A DNA stretch of 64,000 bases, from NCBI GenBank assembly GCA_029844215.1, contig CM056721.1:59313815-59377814 (forward strand). The letters run 5' to 3'. The position numbers were made by a program, and so were the translations under genes. This DNA comes from Przewalskia tangutica (lineage: Eukaryota > Streptophyta > Magnoliopsida > Solanales > Solanaceae). Positions 38,182 through 51,122 of this stretch are shown piece by piece. Position 1 is the stretch's first letter; every line of letters starts with the position of its first letter. Under the pieces are notes generated by a model. That model was not told where the DNA came from. It saw only the letters and a list, made by a program, of their open reading frames with translations, and did no database searches.

Positions 38182-41100
38182 TGTAACGACTGCCCGGTTG
38201 CATAGTGCCTTACCCCGGGCACCCTAGTGATACATACATCAGAGAAAATCAGCGGAACATAAAACATGAGTCATTTAACAAGAGATATAATAAATGAATA
38301 GGCCAACCAAAACAGTTGCCTTAGTATATACATAAAACCTGAACAGTTTAATCCTTTTACAACCCTGCCCACAACAGTACTACAGACCTCTAAGATATAC
38401 AATGACTATGACGGGACAGGGCCCCGCCATACCCCTGAATGTACAAGAACCTACAACTCCGGGAACACCTACCAAAAGATAAGCCTCCGGAGAAACGGAG
38501 CTTCAAATGCGCTGAACTGTGATCCTATGAGCGAGGATCCACGATCGATGTACTCTACCGCAGATGAACGCAGCCCCAAAGGAGGTCAAGATAACAGTAC
38601 CAAGTATGTGAAACTGCATAATATCAGAATGAAATCATACTAGTCTATATAAAGCAGAGACATGTATGATAACCAAACTACAGCTCACAACATAAAATAC
38701 CATCACTCGATATAACTATGGGTCTCACGCCCACAACATCAATCAGTTCGCATTATGGCCGTGATGCCCCTAATCTCATCGGTGTAGACATGTCCATGAT
38801 GCAACAATAATACCAATGTCCCACGGCCACATGCCCGAATTCTGCATCGGTGTAGACATGTCCATGTGACCTCAACAACAAGACAAAGAATCCAAATGGA
38901 AGCATACCCGCGCGCTACGCATCGTGTCGTATGTCCAAAGGGAAAATAAGACAACATTCCAAATGGACGATACCCGCGCGCTACGCATCGTCGGTCAAGC
39001 ATGTCCAAAGGGAAATATAAGACAACATTCCAAATGGACGATACCCGCGGCGCTACGATCGTGTCGGTATGTCCAAAGGGAAACAACAAGGCGGTAATCT
39101 AAATGGAAGCATACCCGCGCGCTTACGCGATCGTGTCGGTATGTCCATAGCGATGCACAACAATAATACTATCAAGCGAACGCACTGCGGAATTTCTCCG
39201 CCATCACGCAAGACGCCCAAGTAAGTTCTCAACAAGTCAACCGACCCTCCATCGAGACGCCAGAACACGTAAATACAACGCTTTGCACAACAAAGGTTAT
39301 CACATAAGCATAGCCAAGCTTCACAACAACAAGCATAGGCAAGTTTCACAACAACACAAAGTACTTTCATTTTATACCAAAGTCCGGTTTTAGCCTAAAG
39401 TACTACGACGTTAAATTTTGTAAAAGAGATCCATTACTTTTATCAAAGTCACCCGATACCGTAGTATTAGAATGACCAACCCACATTTTTAAGTAAACGA
39501 ACACTTTCCTTTTAAAATCAAGTACCAACATTCTTTCCTAAGTTCCAGGTTGCCTAGTTTCAATTACTCCAACTTCTCATTTTCAAAAGGTTTCATAGTT
39601 CCCAAACTTAATCACTGATTCCTTTTAGAACAATTGAGTAACATATGTCATATATGTGAGTAGTTTATTCTTGTTTATAACGATCTTATTACAAAGACCA
39701 TGATCTAGAAAATGTAATATCATTTTGTCTCATCTTAGCTTCTATGCAGATGGAGGTTTCATTGGTTTTAATACAACACATCATTATTCAATACATTTTC
39801 CTTTTATTTACGCCGCAGTTGGTCTGTCGATACACATTACGATTCCCAAATCAAGAAACATTATCCCTTTAAAACCAAGTACTCATTACTCACGAATGAG
39901 GTTTCACACAAACATCCACATTAAAACAAATAAGTTAAGTCTCTTATCTTATAAGATCAAGTCTCTTAACTTCTAACATCAAGAAACCATTTTCACTTAC
40001 ATAAGGTCGTTATAACTAACTTCCCATAAAGCTATTATAACACCCTATGTTTTAAACCAACCAAATCACTTAGCACATGTACGTCTACCGCACTACATAG
40101 TTCACAACAATCATGCTAGAAAAGATAGGAAGAGGTTCACATACCTCGCGACGATTTATCGACAATAAGCAAAATGCTCCAAGTACTACAACCTTGCTAG
40201 CCCTTTCCACTCTCGAGTAGAATACGCTACTCTTAGTACTTTCACCTATAAAGGTCACAAACGCCTATTAACCCCAAAACACAAGTTTTCTATCTTTCTA
40301 TAGAAAATTCGCAAGACCTCCCCAACAACAGAAATCTCCTCTCTATCGAGGCCGGCTACCAAGCCAACCAGGGGGGGGTTTACACGTCTAACCGGACGTG
40401 TACAATTCTACTTCACAACAATGCTACACAAGTTCATCAGAATACACCCTATGTAATTACATTCATTCTTTTCTTTAAATTCGTGCTTAAGTCAAAAGAC
40501 ATTGCCGCACAATAATGTTCATTCTATATATAGTATACCTCAACTATATATTCCTACAATATGTAATCTCCAATTACAATAAGGGAACAAGAATATTTAC
40601 CTCGACAAGCCCAAAATTATCCAAGTTATAATGTCGATCCTGAGCAAGGTTTAGCTCCACTCCGTGCGCTCCAATCCGCTCCAAACAACCCTTAGAAGTT
40701 CTAACCAACTTCCACTCAAATACTTCAACCAACTATGAAGATTTCCTTAGGGTTTTGGTTTGAGACTAAAAGGACAAAAGGTAGTATTTCCGGGCTCTAC
40801 GTATAGAGGTATCTTTGGAATACTACAAGGTACAAGGCTAAGGTATTTTTGGGCATTACAACAATACTTGGAAGACAACTTTCTACCAAGGGGGTAGGCT
40901 GGCTACACCACTGGAGGAGGGGACCTCTCGGCCACAAGGCCACTCAAAGGGAGGGTTTCTCGGCCAAGGGCCTTTACTAGGGAGGGCTCTTGGACGAGTC
41001 AAACAAGAGGAGAGGGAAGGATAGCAAGACTTGGAACATTTTTGGATGAATGAAGTCTTCAAGCCAAGGGGGTATTTATAGCAAAACCAAAAGCCAACCA

Positions 41101-41781
41101 ATGGCCAAGATCAAGCCATGTGCAAGGCAAGTGTAAGGCCAAGATCAAGCCAAGTGCACCCTAACCCTACTCCACAAATCCCTCACAAATATCTACACAA
41201 ATATCTACCACAACTTGCCCATCCATTCGCCCTAATTCCGCCTCAAGTCCACCAACGAGGGTGCCAAGTGTTGCCCTCTCGTTGGTCCAAAACATTTCGT
41301 CTCTCGGAAAAATCCGCAAAAATACTAAATGACATAGCCGGAATTTTCCCTTCGCAAGCTACGCAAAACGTTTCGTCAAAAAACGACTCTAACCGGGTGT
41401 TGTGCACAAATGTCATTTCGGCCAAGCCACCTAGGCGGGGGTGACACGTGTCACCCTCCTATTGGCCCAAAATAAAACATCTTCCGAAAAAAATCCACAA
41501 TGGCCAAAATCTCGAAAACAAAGTGGGCCCCACAAAACCGTAAATTTCTCCCGTGGGCCCCACGTGACCATTTCCGAAAATAAAATCTCAAAATTCTAAT
41601 ATAATTTAAGAAGCCCAAATACCAAATCTGGGAATCCAATTCCCATTAACGAACCTTTTTCTTCACAAATAACCGGAAACTTTTCCGTCGAAAACTCACA
41701 TCTTTCTTTCTTTTCAAAATTTCTGTCGTACTCTCGCACGTACGTCCTCACATATATACCCTGCAACTACGGGGTATAACA
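38182..41781 (-). repeat. Element C 5' LTR (3.6 kb)
   Basis: Pairs with 32428-36014. Reversed TATA box at 41073-41080. Minisatellite at about 38880-39170. Differences from the partner LTR are mostly 1-4 base insertions and deletions at C/G-rich steps. Confidence 0.93.
38880..39170 (-). repeat. Minisatellite in C 5' LTR
   Basis: Four to five units of about 60-70 bp with tatgtccaaagggaaa, acattccaaatggac and gatacccgcgcgctacg, the counterpart of the array in the other LTR of C. Confidence 0.86.
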
Positions 41782-41786
41782 TATAA

Positions 41787-42460
41787 TATCTCCACCACTA
41801 TTTTGGATCACTAATCAACTGAAGAGCAACATAATCCACTCCATGAGACTTAACAATACCTAAGGTTTGAAGTCTCTTATGGCAACTCACGATGAACTCA
41901 TACGTATCCTCCTCAGGCATACTATAGAAACAAGAAGGCTTCATGTTGGAGAACTGCTCCAAAGTCTTTCACTCCTTGTGGGTCATAAATACTCTAATAA
42001 CTGGCCAAGAACCAATCTGTAGCATTGGGATATCTCATTAATACGGGGTGTTATAGCAGTGTAAGATGCACCCTTAGTGTACGGAACTGATCGAGAGTCT
42101 GACCTCCCACTCGAGTTTGTGACCAATACAAAGTAGCTGGAAAAACACCTGCCTGGGTCAACCCCTCAAGCAAGCTCAAAATACTAACCATAACATCTTG
42201 TAATACATGTGTGGCTATAACTTCTGGCTGTACCTGGACTGGTCTGAGTTCCTCCTCAAACTGATCATCCTGATGCTCCATCACCGGCTTGGGGAATATA
42301 AACCTAGTATAAGCCTGGCCACATCCCTGTGCTCCACTTCTCATCGGTGCTTCTCCACAAGGTCTACCTTTTCCATATCCTCTACCTCTACTATACCGTG
42401 TACCACAGTGGCTGGCACCAGTGCCTTATATCTAGCTGCGTGTGCACAAGTCCTCCCCAT
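41787..42460 (-). pseudogene. Element A: N-terminal gag fragment
   Basis: The minus strand starts at an ATG at 42460-42458 (MGRTCAHAARYKALVPATVV in one frame). It shows a glutamate/valine-rich N-terminal part (EEELRPVQVQPEV near 42250) and then the conserved gag block near 41990-41830 (EFIVSCHKRLQTLGIVKSHG, VDYVALQLISD, WW). That block is typical of Ty3/gypsy gag. It stops at the tataa target site of C and resumes at 32427. Frameshifts and stops mark it as dead. Confidence 0.85.
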
Positions 42461-42657
42461 CTATGAGTGAATAGGAAGACAAGGTCAGATACCAATTTGA
42501 TCAAACTAGAACAAAGGAATGAAAGAAGTGAAGTTTCCTAAATGTCTCATAGCCTCTCAAAGATAAGTACGCACATCTCTGTACCAATCCACAAACCTCT
42601 ACTAGGCATTGCTCTTATACTTGTGAGATCGATAACCTAAATCTATGATACTAACTT
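42461..42657 (-). other. Element A: leader and decayed primer binding site
   Basis: Between gag and the 5' LTR of A the minus strand reads aaagttagtatcatagattt near 42657-42638, a decayed form of the TGGTATCAGAGC primer site, then a leader of about 180 bases with the gagacatttagg phrase shared by the leaders of D, E and I. Confidence 0.75.
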
Positions 42658-44480
42658 TGTAACGAACCCTTTCGGGAGTCATAGTGTACACTATCCCCCC
42701 TAGTAGTCAAACTATTTCCAACCCAACAACATAAAAAACTTGAAAGCAGAAAGAAGTAACTAATACTAAATTGTTTTGCCATAAATATATAAAAGTCATA
42801 GAATACTGAACATCTAATTATTACATTTCTTTAAAATCTGGTCTAGATAGAATAAGAGCTACTATATAATACTAAAAATAAATGTATGAAACTATCTCAA
42901 GAGTAGCGAAATAAAGATAGAAATGAAGAATTGAGAATCCAGGGTTGTTGAGGAATGACAATCTCACCCTGAAATCTCTAGTCCACAGCCTCGAACATCA
43001 GCTACGAGGTCTGACACTAGTAGACGATGCTGAATTTACATCCAAATAAGAATGAAACAAGTGTAGTATGACATTGTACCCACATAAACATCATATGCCG
43101 ACAACATCATATAACATGTAACATATATAAAAATTAAGTTGACTCATAGATTTCCTAAGTTCTACATAGTTAATGTCCAATCACATAAATCACCTCAACA
43201 AGTAAATTCTGTTCAACACTAAAGTTATCTCGAAACATAGAAGCTATTGTCCATTATATAATCATTCCAACATAGAAGTTCCAAATAGGTTCAAATCACA
43301 TGAGAAGTATGAATGTTAATAAATGATATACATGAATGCAGTGGTACCTCTCAACAACCTGGTATACATATGCTACAGTACATAGCCTCGTAGTTATGAC
43401 CTATGAGAGACTCCGTGAGTCCATATACCACGCACAACCAACCGAAATGATCTATCAGACTGGCTAGAACATCAAATCATATACTCATTTGTCGAGCCAT
43501 ATCAATTCACATCATTTTTGTATCCAAATCATCTCATAATAATATCATTTACCTTTGTTTTTAGGCCTCATCAGACCGAAAACATTCAATAACCAACTTC
43601 ATTCCAATATTAAGATAATATGAGTGTATGAATGCAATGGTAAATAGAGCATGTAATCATGAAATATAAGATGAATACATGTCTAGCAGATGAATAACCC
43701 ATGCCTCAATATTATCAATAATACATAATTCCACATAATCAGTCTTTTCTTATTATGAGGCATTGAATTATTCAAATCAGCAATCACAAGTAAGAACAAA
43801 TATGACGACAAGCCCACATAACAACAGTCGGGATCAACCCAAGTATGATCCCCTATAACAATATACATCGGTACTCATCTAAGTGCTCATCACAGTCACT
43901 AAAGTGGGACCCCTATCACGCTCAATACCCCTCAATAGTTATAAATACTACATGCAACTATCAGAGTCTAATAGAGAAAACTGTTGACTACTTCTCAGCC
44001 GAACAAGTGCCACAAACTAGTACCACACCAAGGCCTTGCCCTTATGTAGTGCCTCTGAACGTTCATTGTCTATTATTATAGATTCTATGTTAGCATATAA
44101 TTCTAAATACATACATAAGATAAGACCTTTCAAAGAAACTGAATACTCGACCCCCAAAGTGACCCGTGCCCACAAGGGTAAAATTAGAACTTTAATATGA
44201 CAATAGCATACTCGCGATCTAATAAATCATATCCTTAAGTTTGAGGGTCAACTAATCCAAATTATGTATTTAACTTCACTTTGAACTTATAACCCAAAAT
44301 TAGGATAAACCCTAGAATTTTACTCATATATCATGAAATTATATTTGCAATTCAAGCTTAGCAATAGGTTTCTCAATCATTAACGACCCCTAATCTGAAG
44401 TATCCACCATTAAAGATTAAAACTTGTAATTCAATTCCATCAATTAACCCTCTTAACTTGGAACATAAACCTTAGGTCTT
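42658..44480 (-). repeat. Element A 5' LTR (part)
   Basis: On the plus strand it begins tgtaacgaaccctttcggga, the reverse of an LTR end, directly next to the decayed primer site of A. It runs to 44480, where the 3' LTR of element B starts, so B inserted within this LTR. The rest of the A LTR is presumably to the right of the window. The sequence is unlike the LTRs of C-K, in line with A being older or from another lineage. Confidence 0.78.
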
Positions 44481-45147
44481 TGTCACACCCCACTTTGGAG
44501 GGTGTGACCATCACCCAATACCTTACAGCCCGAGCATACCATATCTCATCCGTACCCTAGATACACATGTATTTTGGCCGACAAGACCCAAGAATAACCC
44601 TCATAAGAAACTCAAGAAATCATAACTTTTATAGGCAGAAGAGCCTAACATATATAACATGAAGAAAGCCGACAAGGCCATGATATACATCCACTGACTA
44701 ACATAGAGGATGGAAAAGCCACACATGACTCCGACACACATGTTAACTATCTACATGTCTCTAAGGATTAAATGAACATCATTAGATCATGACAGAGCCC
44801 TGCCATACCCACAACTACATATATATAAAATATCGACTCCGACTAGAACCTCCAAAATAAGTGAAGAGCTCTGACATCATTGCTGAGTTGAGGTCTTACT
44901 GGAAATAGGTATCTCTCAATCTATCTGTACTTGCAGGCATGAAATACAACACCCGGGTACGCCAGTATGAATAATGTACTGAATATGTAAGGCAAGAAAA
45001 TATAAAGAGATACAGTAATGGAAATAAGAGTAAGGAAGAAACAACTTGTAACTCTGAATGCCACTGGGACCATGATATGAGTAAGTATAACATATCGTGT
45101 ATACAATGTCGTAAGACTCTGTGGGCAATATCATTTGTATACCTCTA

Positions 45148-45195
<48 letters not shown>

Positions 45196-46650
45196 CCTCT
45201 ATGGGAAATATCATTATCATATCATACCCATCCATACTCGGTGTTATCGTACCCAACTACAGTGGTGTGAAGATATAAGTATTGTACCCAACTATAGTGT
45301 AGCTGGATGAAATATATATATACAATGCATGCACAACCTCAAGATATCAACATGAATAGAGTGGAGTGACTTAAGGTCGTTAAACCCCGCCTAACGTTAT
45401 GAAAGTTTGTACAACGATCGTTATAATCCAAGTCTCAAAATCAATCACTTAACAAGTATATCATAAGGTGTGAAAAGTACTACATACAAAGGACAATAAA
45501 GATTATGAAATCATTACGAAGAGTAAGAAGTAACCATGTTTTCAATATTCAAGAATCGGGTCTTCTTTTATAGACGTTTTGATACCTATTGGTATCCCTA
45601 TGATCATGCCAAAATGAAAGAGAGTGTAACCTTTACATACCTTGTAGTGGTACCTGTACGACTTCCACAAGTCTTCATATGCTCTATGAATGATTATCTA
45701 TATTATAAAAATCATTTATATCAACGACGAATTCATAATTAATAAGATAACTCATTTATACATTTCGTTGAACACTTGATCATAAAGCTTCATCTTGTTC
45801 TTCAATGTCAATCCAATACATATATAGCACTACTAGCTCTTCTCCTTTACTCACATCACAACTAACATCCTAAAAAAATGTTATTCACCATTTCCAGCCA
45901 TGAAATACCTCAAGGAATAATTCAAAAAAGTCCAATAACCCAAGCCAACACAACTACACACTAAACAACATTTTTAGCACACGTCTTGTGGTTTTCCACT
46001 TCTATAACTCAATCAACACAGGATTTAATTTAAGCACATGCAAGAGAGTGCTTTACTTACCTTTTATAACAACTTCAACTTGGACTCCAAGATTAGCTCC
46101 ACTCACAACCACCCACAACACCACAAGGCACCTTCTTCATTAGAACCAAGCTCTTGAAGTTGGATGAATTCCCTTAGAGTTTTCTCTTGAACCTTAGAGT
46201 TGTGTCAGGACACCTTTAAGAGAGTATTAGGAGCTATTATGGTCGAAAAATGACTTAAAATGAAGCCCCAATAAAATATAAAACATATAAAGGCCGGCTA
46301 CCGCCATAAAGTACTGCCAAAGGTACGACCCGTACAAAGAAATATGGCCCCTACATTAGACCGTACCTCGTAAACAGAACTTGTAAATTTTTGAGAACAT
46401 CATACATTCCCTCAGACAGTATTGTATGGTCAGTACATTAAATGTAGGGTCCATATATCCCATCATACAACTGCTACTTTGTCGAATTCTAACAAAACAT
46501 ATAGTCTTAGGTTCTTTTAGCTCGCATACTTCCCGACACTTAGATAAACAAATTTTTAAACCATCATTACCCTTTTGTAAGGTCTTATACCTTCACGGGA
46601 TACTTAAATTAAGCGATGACACAATTTGACGTAAACTACAGGGTGTAACA
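44481..46650 (-). repeat. Element B 3' LTR (2.17 kb)
   Basis: On the plus strand it runs from tgtcacaccccactttgg to ctacagggtgtaaca. It is followed by ccttccccccttagg, the complement of a polypurine tract, so this is the 3' LTR of a minus-strand element whose body lies to the right. The presumed left target site is gtctt (44476-44480); its partner is outside the window. It contains a pure (TA)n tract. Confidence 0.82.
45151..45194. repeat. (TA)22 microsatellite
   Basis: 44 bases of uninterrupted TA dinucleotides within the 3' LTR of element B. Confidence 0.97.
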
Positions 46651-47353
46651 TCCTTCCCCCCTTAGGAACATTTATCCTTGAATGCAGGGGTAATGTACCT
46701 TTAGGATTCTAACTCTTTAGGATTTTCTAGAGAGTTTGACAGAGTTTCTTCTTTAAAACAACACTATCCAAAACCTGTGAAGCAACCAAAAAGCATATCT
46801 AATGCAACATAAGGCGACACAATATCATAATACAACCATATTTGCCTCACACGATCATTTATCTATACGAAAATAAAAAAGGTTAGCCAACTCACCTCAA
46901 ATGTCAAGTGTCATAGTCTGGGCTGAATCGACTAAATATTTATCAATAACATTACTTATACAAGGTATACGAGATAGGCTTTATCACTACAAGATTAGAA
47001 CTGAGAAAATCGTATCGTACGAGTGTTGAATTATCCTTTGAGTTAGAATAAACAAGGATACCTAGAGTTCATGTCCTTAGCAACTCCCCAAATCATTTCT
47101 TTTGACCTATCATTTCCTTCATAACACCCCACTCGGAGGCTATCTTTTTAGTTCACAACTTTCAGGCTTAACGATAGAAGATATTAGCTGAGATATTTTC
47201 ATAGATGAATTTTCTATACTCCGAACATCCCCGACTAGTAATATTTGAAATGAACCTCCTATATCTTCCTGTAATATCGACATGAAGGACTGATTAAAAT
47301 TTCTTTAACTTTCGGAGGTAACCCAAACTTATAGACGATATACCTGGGGCGAA
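46651..47353 (-). pseudogene. Element B: polypurine tract and 3' end of internal region (degenerate)
   Basis: It begins with the complement of the polypurine tract (tccttccccccttagg, 46651-46666). The following bases correspond to the segment between the end of pol and the 3' LTR. The minus strand of 47353-47169 is very decayed sequence that continues the integrase C-terminal region seen across element I. Otherwise no domain is recognisable. Element I inserted at 47354; the last five bases gcgaa are its target site. Position 47169 is the left edge of the 614-bp duplication. Confidence 0.65.
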
Positions 47354-49779
47354 TGTTATACCCCGTATTTCCAGAGTATGTACGTAAGGGAATACGTACA
47401 AAAGTTTAGCCTTAAAGATTAGGCCAAGTTCGAAATTGTGCACAACTCGATTAAAGAATCGTTTTCCGACGAAACGTTTCCACAGCTTTCGTAGGGAAAA
47501 TTCCGGCTATGTCATTTAGTATTTTTGCGGATTTTTCCGAGAGACGAAACATTTTGGACCAACGGGAGGGCGACACTTGGCACCCTCCAATTGGTGGACT
47601 TGAATCGTCCATGGGACGAATTGGATGAAGTTTGGCACGTTTTTGTGCCTTGCACAAAGTCAAGGAGTTGGTAGGATATTTGTGTTTAGTTAATCCTCAC
47701 CCTACACTTGCCTTGCACTTGTCTTAATCTTGGCCATTGGTTGGCCACCTCTTGACCTATAAATACCCCCTTAGAGATGAAGAGTTCTTCATCCACAAAG
47801 CTTTCCAAGTCTAAAAAAATCCTTCCCTCTCCCTTTGTAAGCAATTCGTCCAACACCCCCCCCTCCCCTTGAGAAGCTTGGCCGAGGCTACCCCACCCCC
47901 GAGCCTAGCCGAAATCTACCCCCCTCCCTTGGTAGAAAAGTTACCTTCTAGTATTGTTATAATGCCCAAAATACCCTAGCCCAAATCCCTTTGTACTTAG
48001 TAGAAGTTGTGAAGAACTTCTAAGGTTTCCTTGGAGCTATCGGAGCGTACAACTTAGGAGCTAAACCTTGCTCAGGCGCGACTTTTATCTAGGATATTTT
48101 TGGGCTTACCGAGGTAAATAAACTTACCCTTCTTTTATAATTAGAGAGTATATACTGTAGAAGTATAATAATAAGTATAAATACTTAGAAGAGTATTAAA
48201 GAATAGAATTGGACTGTTATCACAGTAGAAGGGTTTAAAAGAAGAATAATTGAACTGTACTCACATAGGACTGTTTTCACAGTAGACTCATATAGCTCAC
48301 CGGGTAGGGTTGTGCTGCCCGACTTTCCGTAGGATTATGAACCCTCTGTTTAGAATGACCTTCAGAGTAGTCTAGACTTTGATAGATGTCTGTGACTATT
48401 ATAGGCTGACTCTCTGCGCGCGACATATTCAACTTGGCAGGTGGTTTTCGCTGAGAAGGTATGTGATTCTTCCTAAGCATGATATTTTACAATATATAGT
48501 ACGGTAGACGTACATGTGTGAACTGAATAATAACTATGGCAATGTCTTTGACTTAAGCCTGAATAATACTTACGGCAATGCCTCACGGCTTAAGCCTGAA
48601 TAATAGAGAACTGAAAACATTTCAAAAGAATACTGAATCATTTTTTTAACAGAAGATAAATATTTGGTTTTTAAAACAAAAGCTTAAGAGTTATACTAGC
48701 TTTATGGGAAGTTAGGTATAACAACTTAAGAAAGATAAAAAGGAACTGTTTACTTGTTTGTTTATAAAAGCCTTGTATTGATTTCTGTTAAGTGTAGTAA
48801 GATTGTTTGATAAGTAGACATGTTATGATGCTACCTGTGTTAGTGTCTTGTAATCCGTGTAAGGGGTCCTTCTGCGTGCTTACGTTGCTAACCGTAAGTC
48901 CATTGTATCGTTATTGTATCACCTACCCTCGATCGTTATACCAAGGGCTTGCCCCTGATGCGGTCTATACGCCTACGCGTCTGTGAGACTATGCGAGCAG
49001 CGGTATGCTCCAGATTGATCATCCCGGGCGTTTAGCTGACGCGGACTCACGCGGTCTGCTGAGACTACGCGGTCTTTTGAGGCTATGCGGCTGCGGGAGC
49101 CTAGGCGGATGCCGGGGTTGGCTGCCCCGATGCGAGAAATATCTCACGGTGCGTCCATGGGACTATGCGAGTGCGGAAGTCCGGGACTAGGCACGCAGAA
49201 TGATACTATGGGCGATTGGCCTTGCTTCGATCCTTCGCGGCCTAGACTAGACACATGCTTTTCCTATTATCATTGTTGTTTGTGATGTGGCACTATGTGC
49301 AATTGAACTGATTGTATTTGTGAAAAGGTTTTAAATACTTTGATTTCATTTAAGTACTTTATAAAATCACATACTTGGTACCTGTTATCGACCTCCTGGG
49401 CCGCGTCATGCCGCAGTAAGGGCAAGCAGTGCTAGATCCACATCCTTAGGATCTTTGCGTTGGTGTCGTGAGCTCCATCTTCTCCGAGGCTCTACTTTTG
49501 GGTATGATCTCCCCGTATTGTAGATAGTTTTGCATCGTGGTATGGCGGGGCCCGGTCCCGCCATAGTTGTTTACTTCCTTAGAGGTCTGTAGTACTATTG
49601 TACAGTTGGGATGTAACTGCAAAACTTGAGTTATTTATATTATGCCGAAAGGCAAGCTTTTCATCAGATAAACTGTGTCTTATTTTATAAACTGCTTCGT
49701 CTTGTTTTATATTCCGCCGTTACTCGATGTATGACTACTGGGTGCCCCAGAGGCACCACGCCCCGAACGGGTCGTGACA
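47354..49779 (+). repeat. Element I 5' LTR (2.43 kb)
   Basis: Starts tgttataccccgtatttcca, ends gggtcgtgaca. TATA box at 47758-47765 followed by C-rich tracts. A degenerate short array (gcggtct, gagactatgcg, ggctgcgggagc) lies at 48950-49170. Pairs with 54774-57226. Confidence 0.95.
47758..47765 (+). promoter_or_regulatory. LTR TATA box of element I
   Basis: tataaata about 400 bp into the 5' LTR, preceded by cttgacc and followed by ccccc; repeated at 55178-55185 in the 3' LTR. If transcription starts about 30 bp downstream, some 2 kb of the LTR is transcribed leader. Confidence 0.7.
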
Positions 49780-49783
49780 AAAG

Positions 49784-49795
49784 TGGTATCGAGCG
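49784..49795 (+). other. Primer binding site of element I (altered)
   Basis: Reads TGGTATCGAGCG where the family has TGGTATCAGAGCAG, four bases after the LTR end. The same alteration is found in element F. It may be a real variant or a consensus error at CAG. Confidence 0.82.
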
Positions 49796-49983
49796 ATTAA
49801 TCCTCGGAAAGTGTCTACGCATCGTATCTAGTAGAGTCTTGATTATCGGTGTGTTGTGCACCACACCAATAATCGTGAGGCTATAGGATATTTAGGATTG
49901 GTTTCATTCTTCTCATTCCGAGATCGTGCTTTAGAGTCGTGTTATAGGTTGGACCCTCTAACGTATTCCTTTCCGTAATGATT

Positions 49984-51110
49984 ATGCCTCCACGTAAGGC
50001 AACCCGCCCCGAAGGGCAAGGCAGCGAGGAGCTGCTAGCGAGACACCCAGTCACGAGGGCTCGTGCCAAGTCTATACCAGAGACGGCGAGTTCTATGACG
50101 CCGCCGGCCCCAGCAGAGACCACAGTACCCACACCTCCTGTCCCACAGCCTGGGGCGGAGGAGTTAGGGTACAAGGAGATGGCCCAGCTTTTGGCTAAAG
50201 TTGTGGCCCGATACGAGGAGAGGCTGGATGCGGCAGTTCCAGCTCCAGCTCCAGTCGCACCCGTAGTGCACCCGAGGGCAGATAGTTTGAGACTACGGGA
50301 TTTCCTTAGTTGTAGCCCGCCAGAGTTTTATGGGTCGAGGCCGGAGGATGATCCGCAGGAGTTCATCCGTCAGCTGCAGAGGATTATGCGGGTGATCAGG
50401 GCTTCAGAGACTGAGTCTGTGACATTCGGTTCGCATCGGCTGCGTGATACCGCAGTCGATTGGTTTGATTCATGGGAGCTTTCCCGGGGAGAGCATGCAC
50501 CTCCAGCAGTATGGGATGAGTTTTCAGAGGCTTTTCTCACACACTTCTTGCCTCCGCAGATGAGGAGGGCACGAGCTGATAGATTCTTGTTGCTGAGACA
50601 GGGAGGACGCACAGTGAGGGAGTACAATGTCGAGTTTGATTCTTTGGCTCGATATGTCCTGTGACCGTAGCAGATATGGAGGACCGGGTGCATCGCTATG
50701 TCACTGGGCTCGATGATTACATGGCCGAGTCTTGTGCGGGTGTGTCCCTTCAGCCAGGCATGGACATTACCCGGATGCAGGCTCATGCACTAGGATGCGA
50801 GGAGCGTAGAGACCGCCGGGTAGAGCGATATCGGCGAAGAAGGCCAAGACGGCCGGCTTTTGGTGGTTCTCGTGGCGGCATCGCGAAGTCGGATTTGCAC
50901 CACAGCCGGCGCAGAGCGCTCCTACATCTTCTGATACAGCGAGAGCGGGGCGGCCAGGCCCCGGACTTGATTTCCAGAGTGCGGGTGCTAACCGTCGAGG
51001 TCCGCCCGATGCACTGTTGTGGTAGATACCATTCTCGGGAGTCAGACTCGAGCTTGCTACACGTGTGGCCAGCAGGTCATTTCGCGAGTTTGTCCGGCGG
51101 GCGGTGGTAG
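49984..51110 (+). pseudogene. Element I gag (one clear frameshift, broken knuckle)
   Basis: Structural protein of the virus-like particle. The chosen start is the ATG of MPPRKATRPEGQG; another ATG lies six bases upstream. The frame is open to 50664 and includes a Pro/Ala-rich N-terminus, SLRLRDFLSCSPPEFYGSRP, DDPQEFIRQLQRIMRVI, EAFLTHFLPPQMRRARADRF and REYNVEFDSLARYV. It shifts at a CCTG site near 50655, and the reading continues in another frame from 50661 (MEDRVHRYVTGLDDYMAESC, LQPGMDITRMQAHALGCEER). A CCHC knuckle follows near 51052-51096 (CYTCGQQ, then VCP), but its His is lost from frame. Much better kept than gag of C-F. Confidence 0.9.
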
Positions 51111-51122
51111 GGCCATGGTCTG

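Larger units (their letters stand above)
32428..41781 (-). mobile_element. Element C: full-length TR-GAG-type retrotransposon, minus strand, TSD tataa
   Basis: The 9.35-kb element has a 3' LTR at 32428-36014, an internal region at 36015-38181 and a 5' LTR at 38182-41781. The perfect 5-bp duplication tataa lies at 32423-32427 and 41782-41786. The 2.17-kb interior holds a decayed gag, the shared noncoding module, a primer site and a polypurine tract, but no pol domain. It interrupts gag of element A. The LTR sequence is closest to that of element K at the right end of the window, and its minisatellite is shared with D. Confidence 0.94.

Noticed and set aside
46651..47168. Possible unique host DNA between the B LTR and element I
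   Set aside because: It starts with a polypurine-tract complement abutting the LTR and leads into integrase remnants beyond element I, so it is better explained as the 3' internal end of element B.
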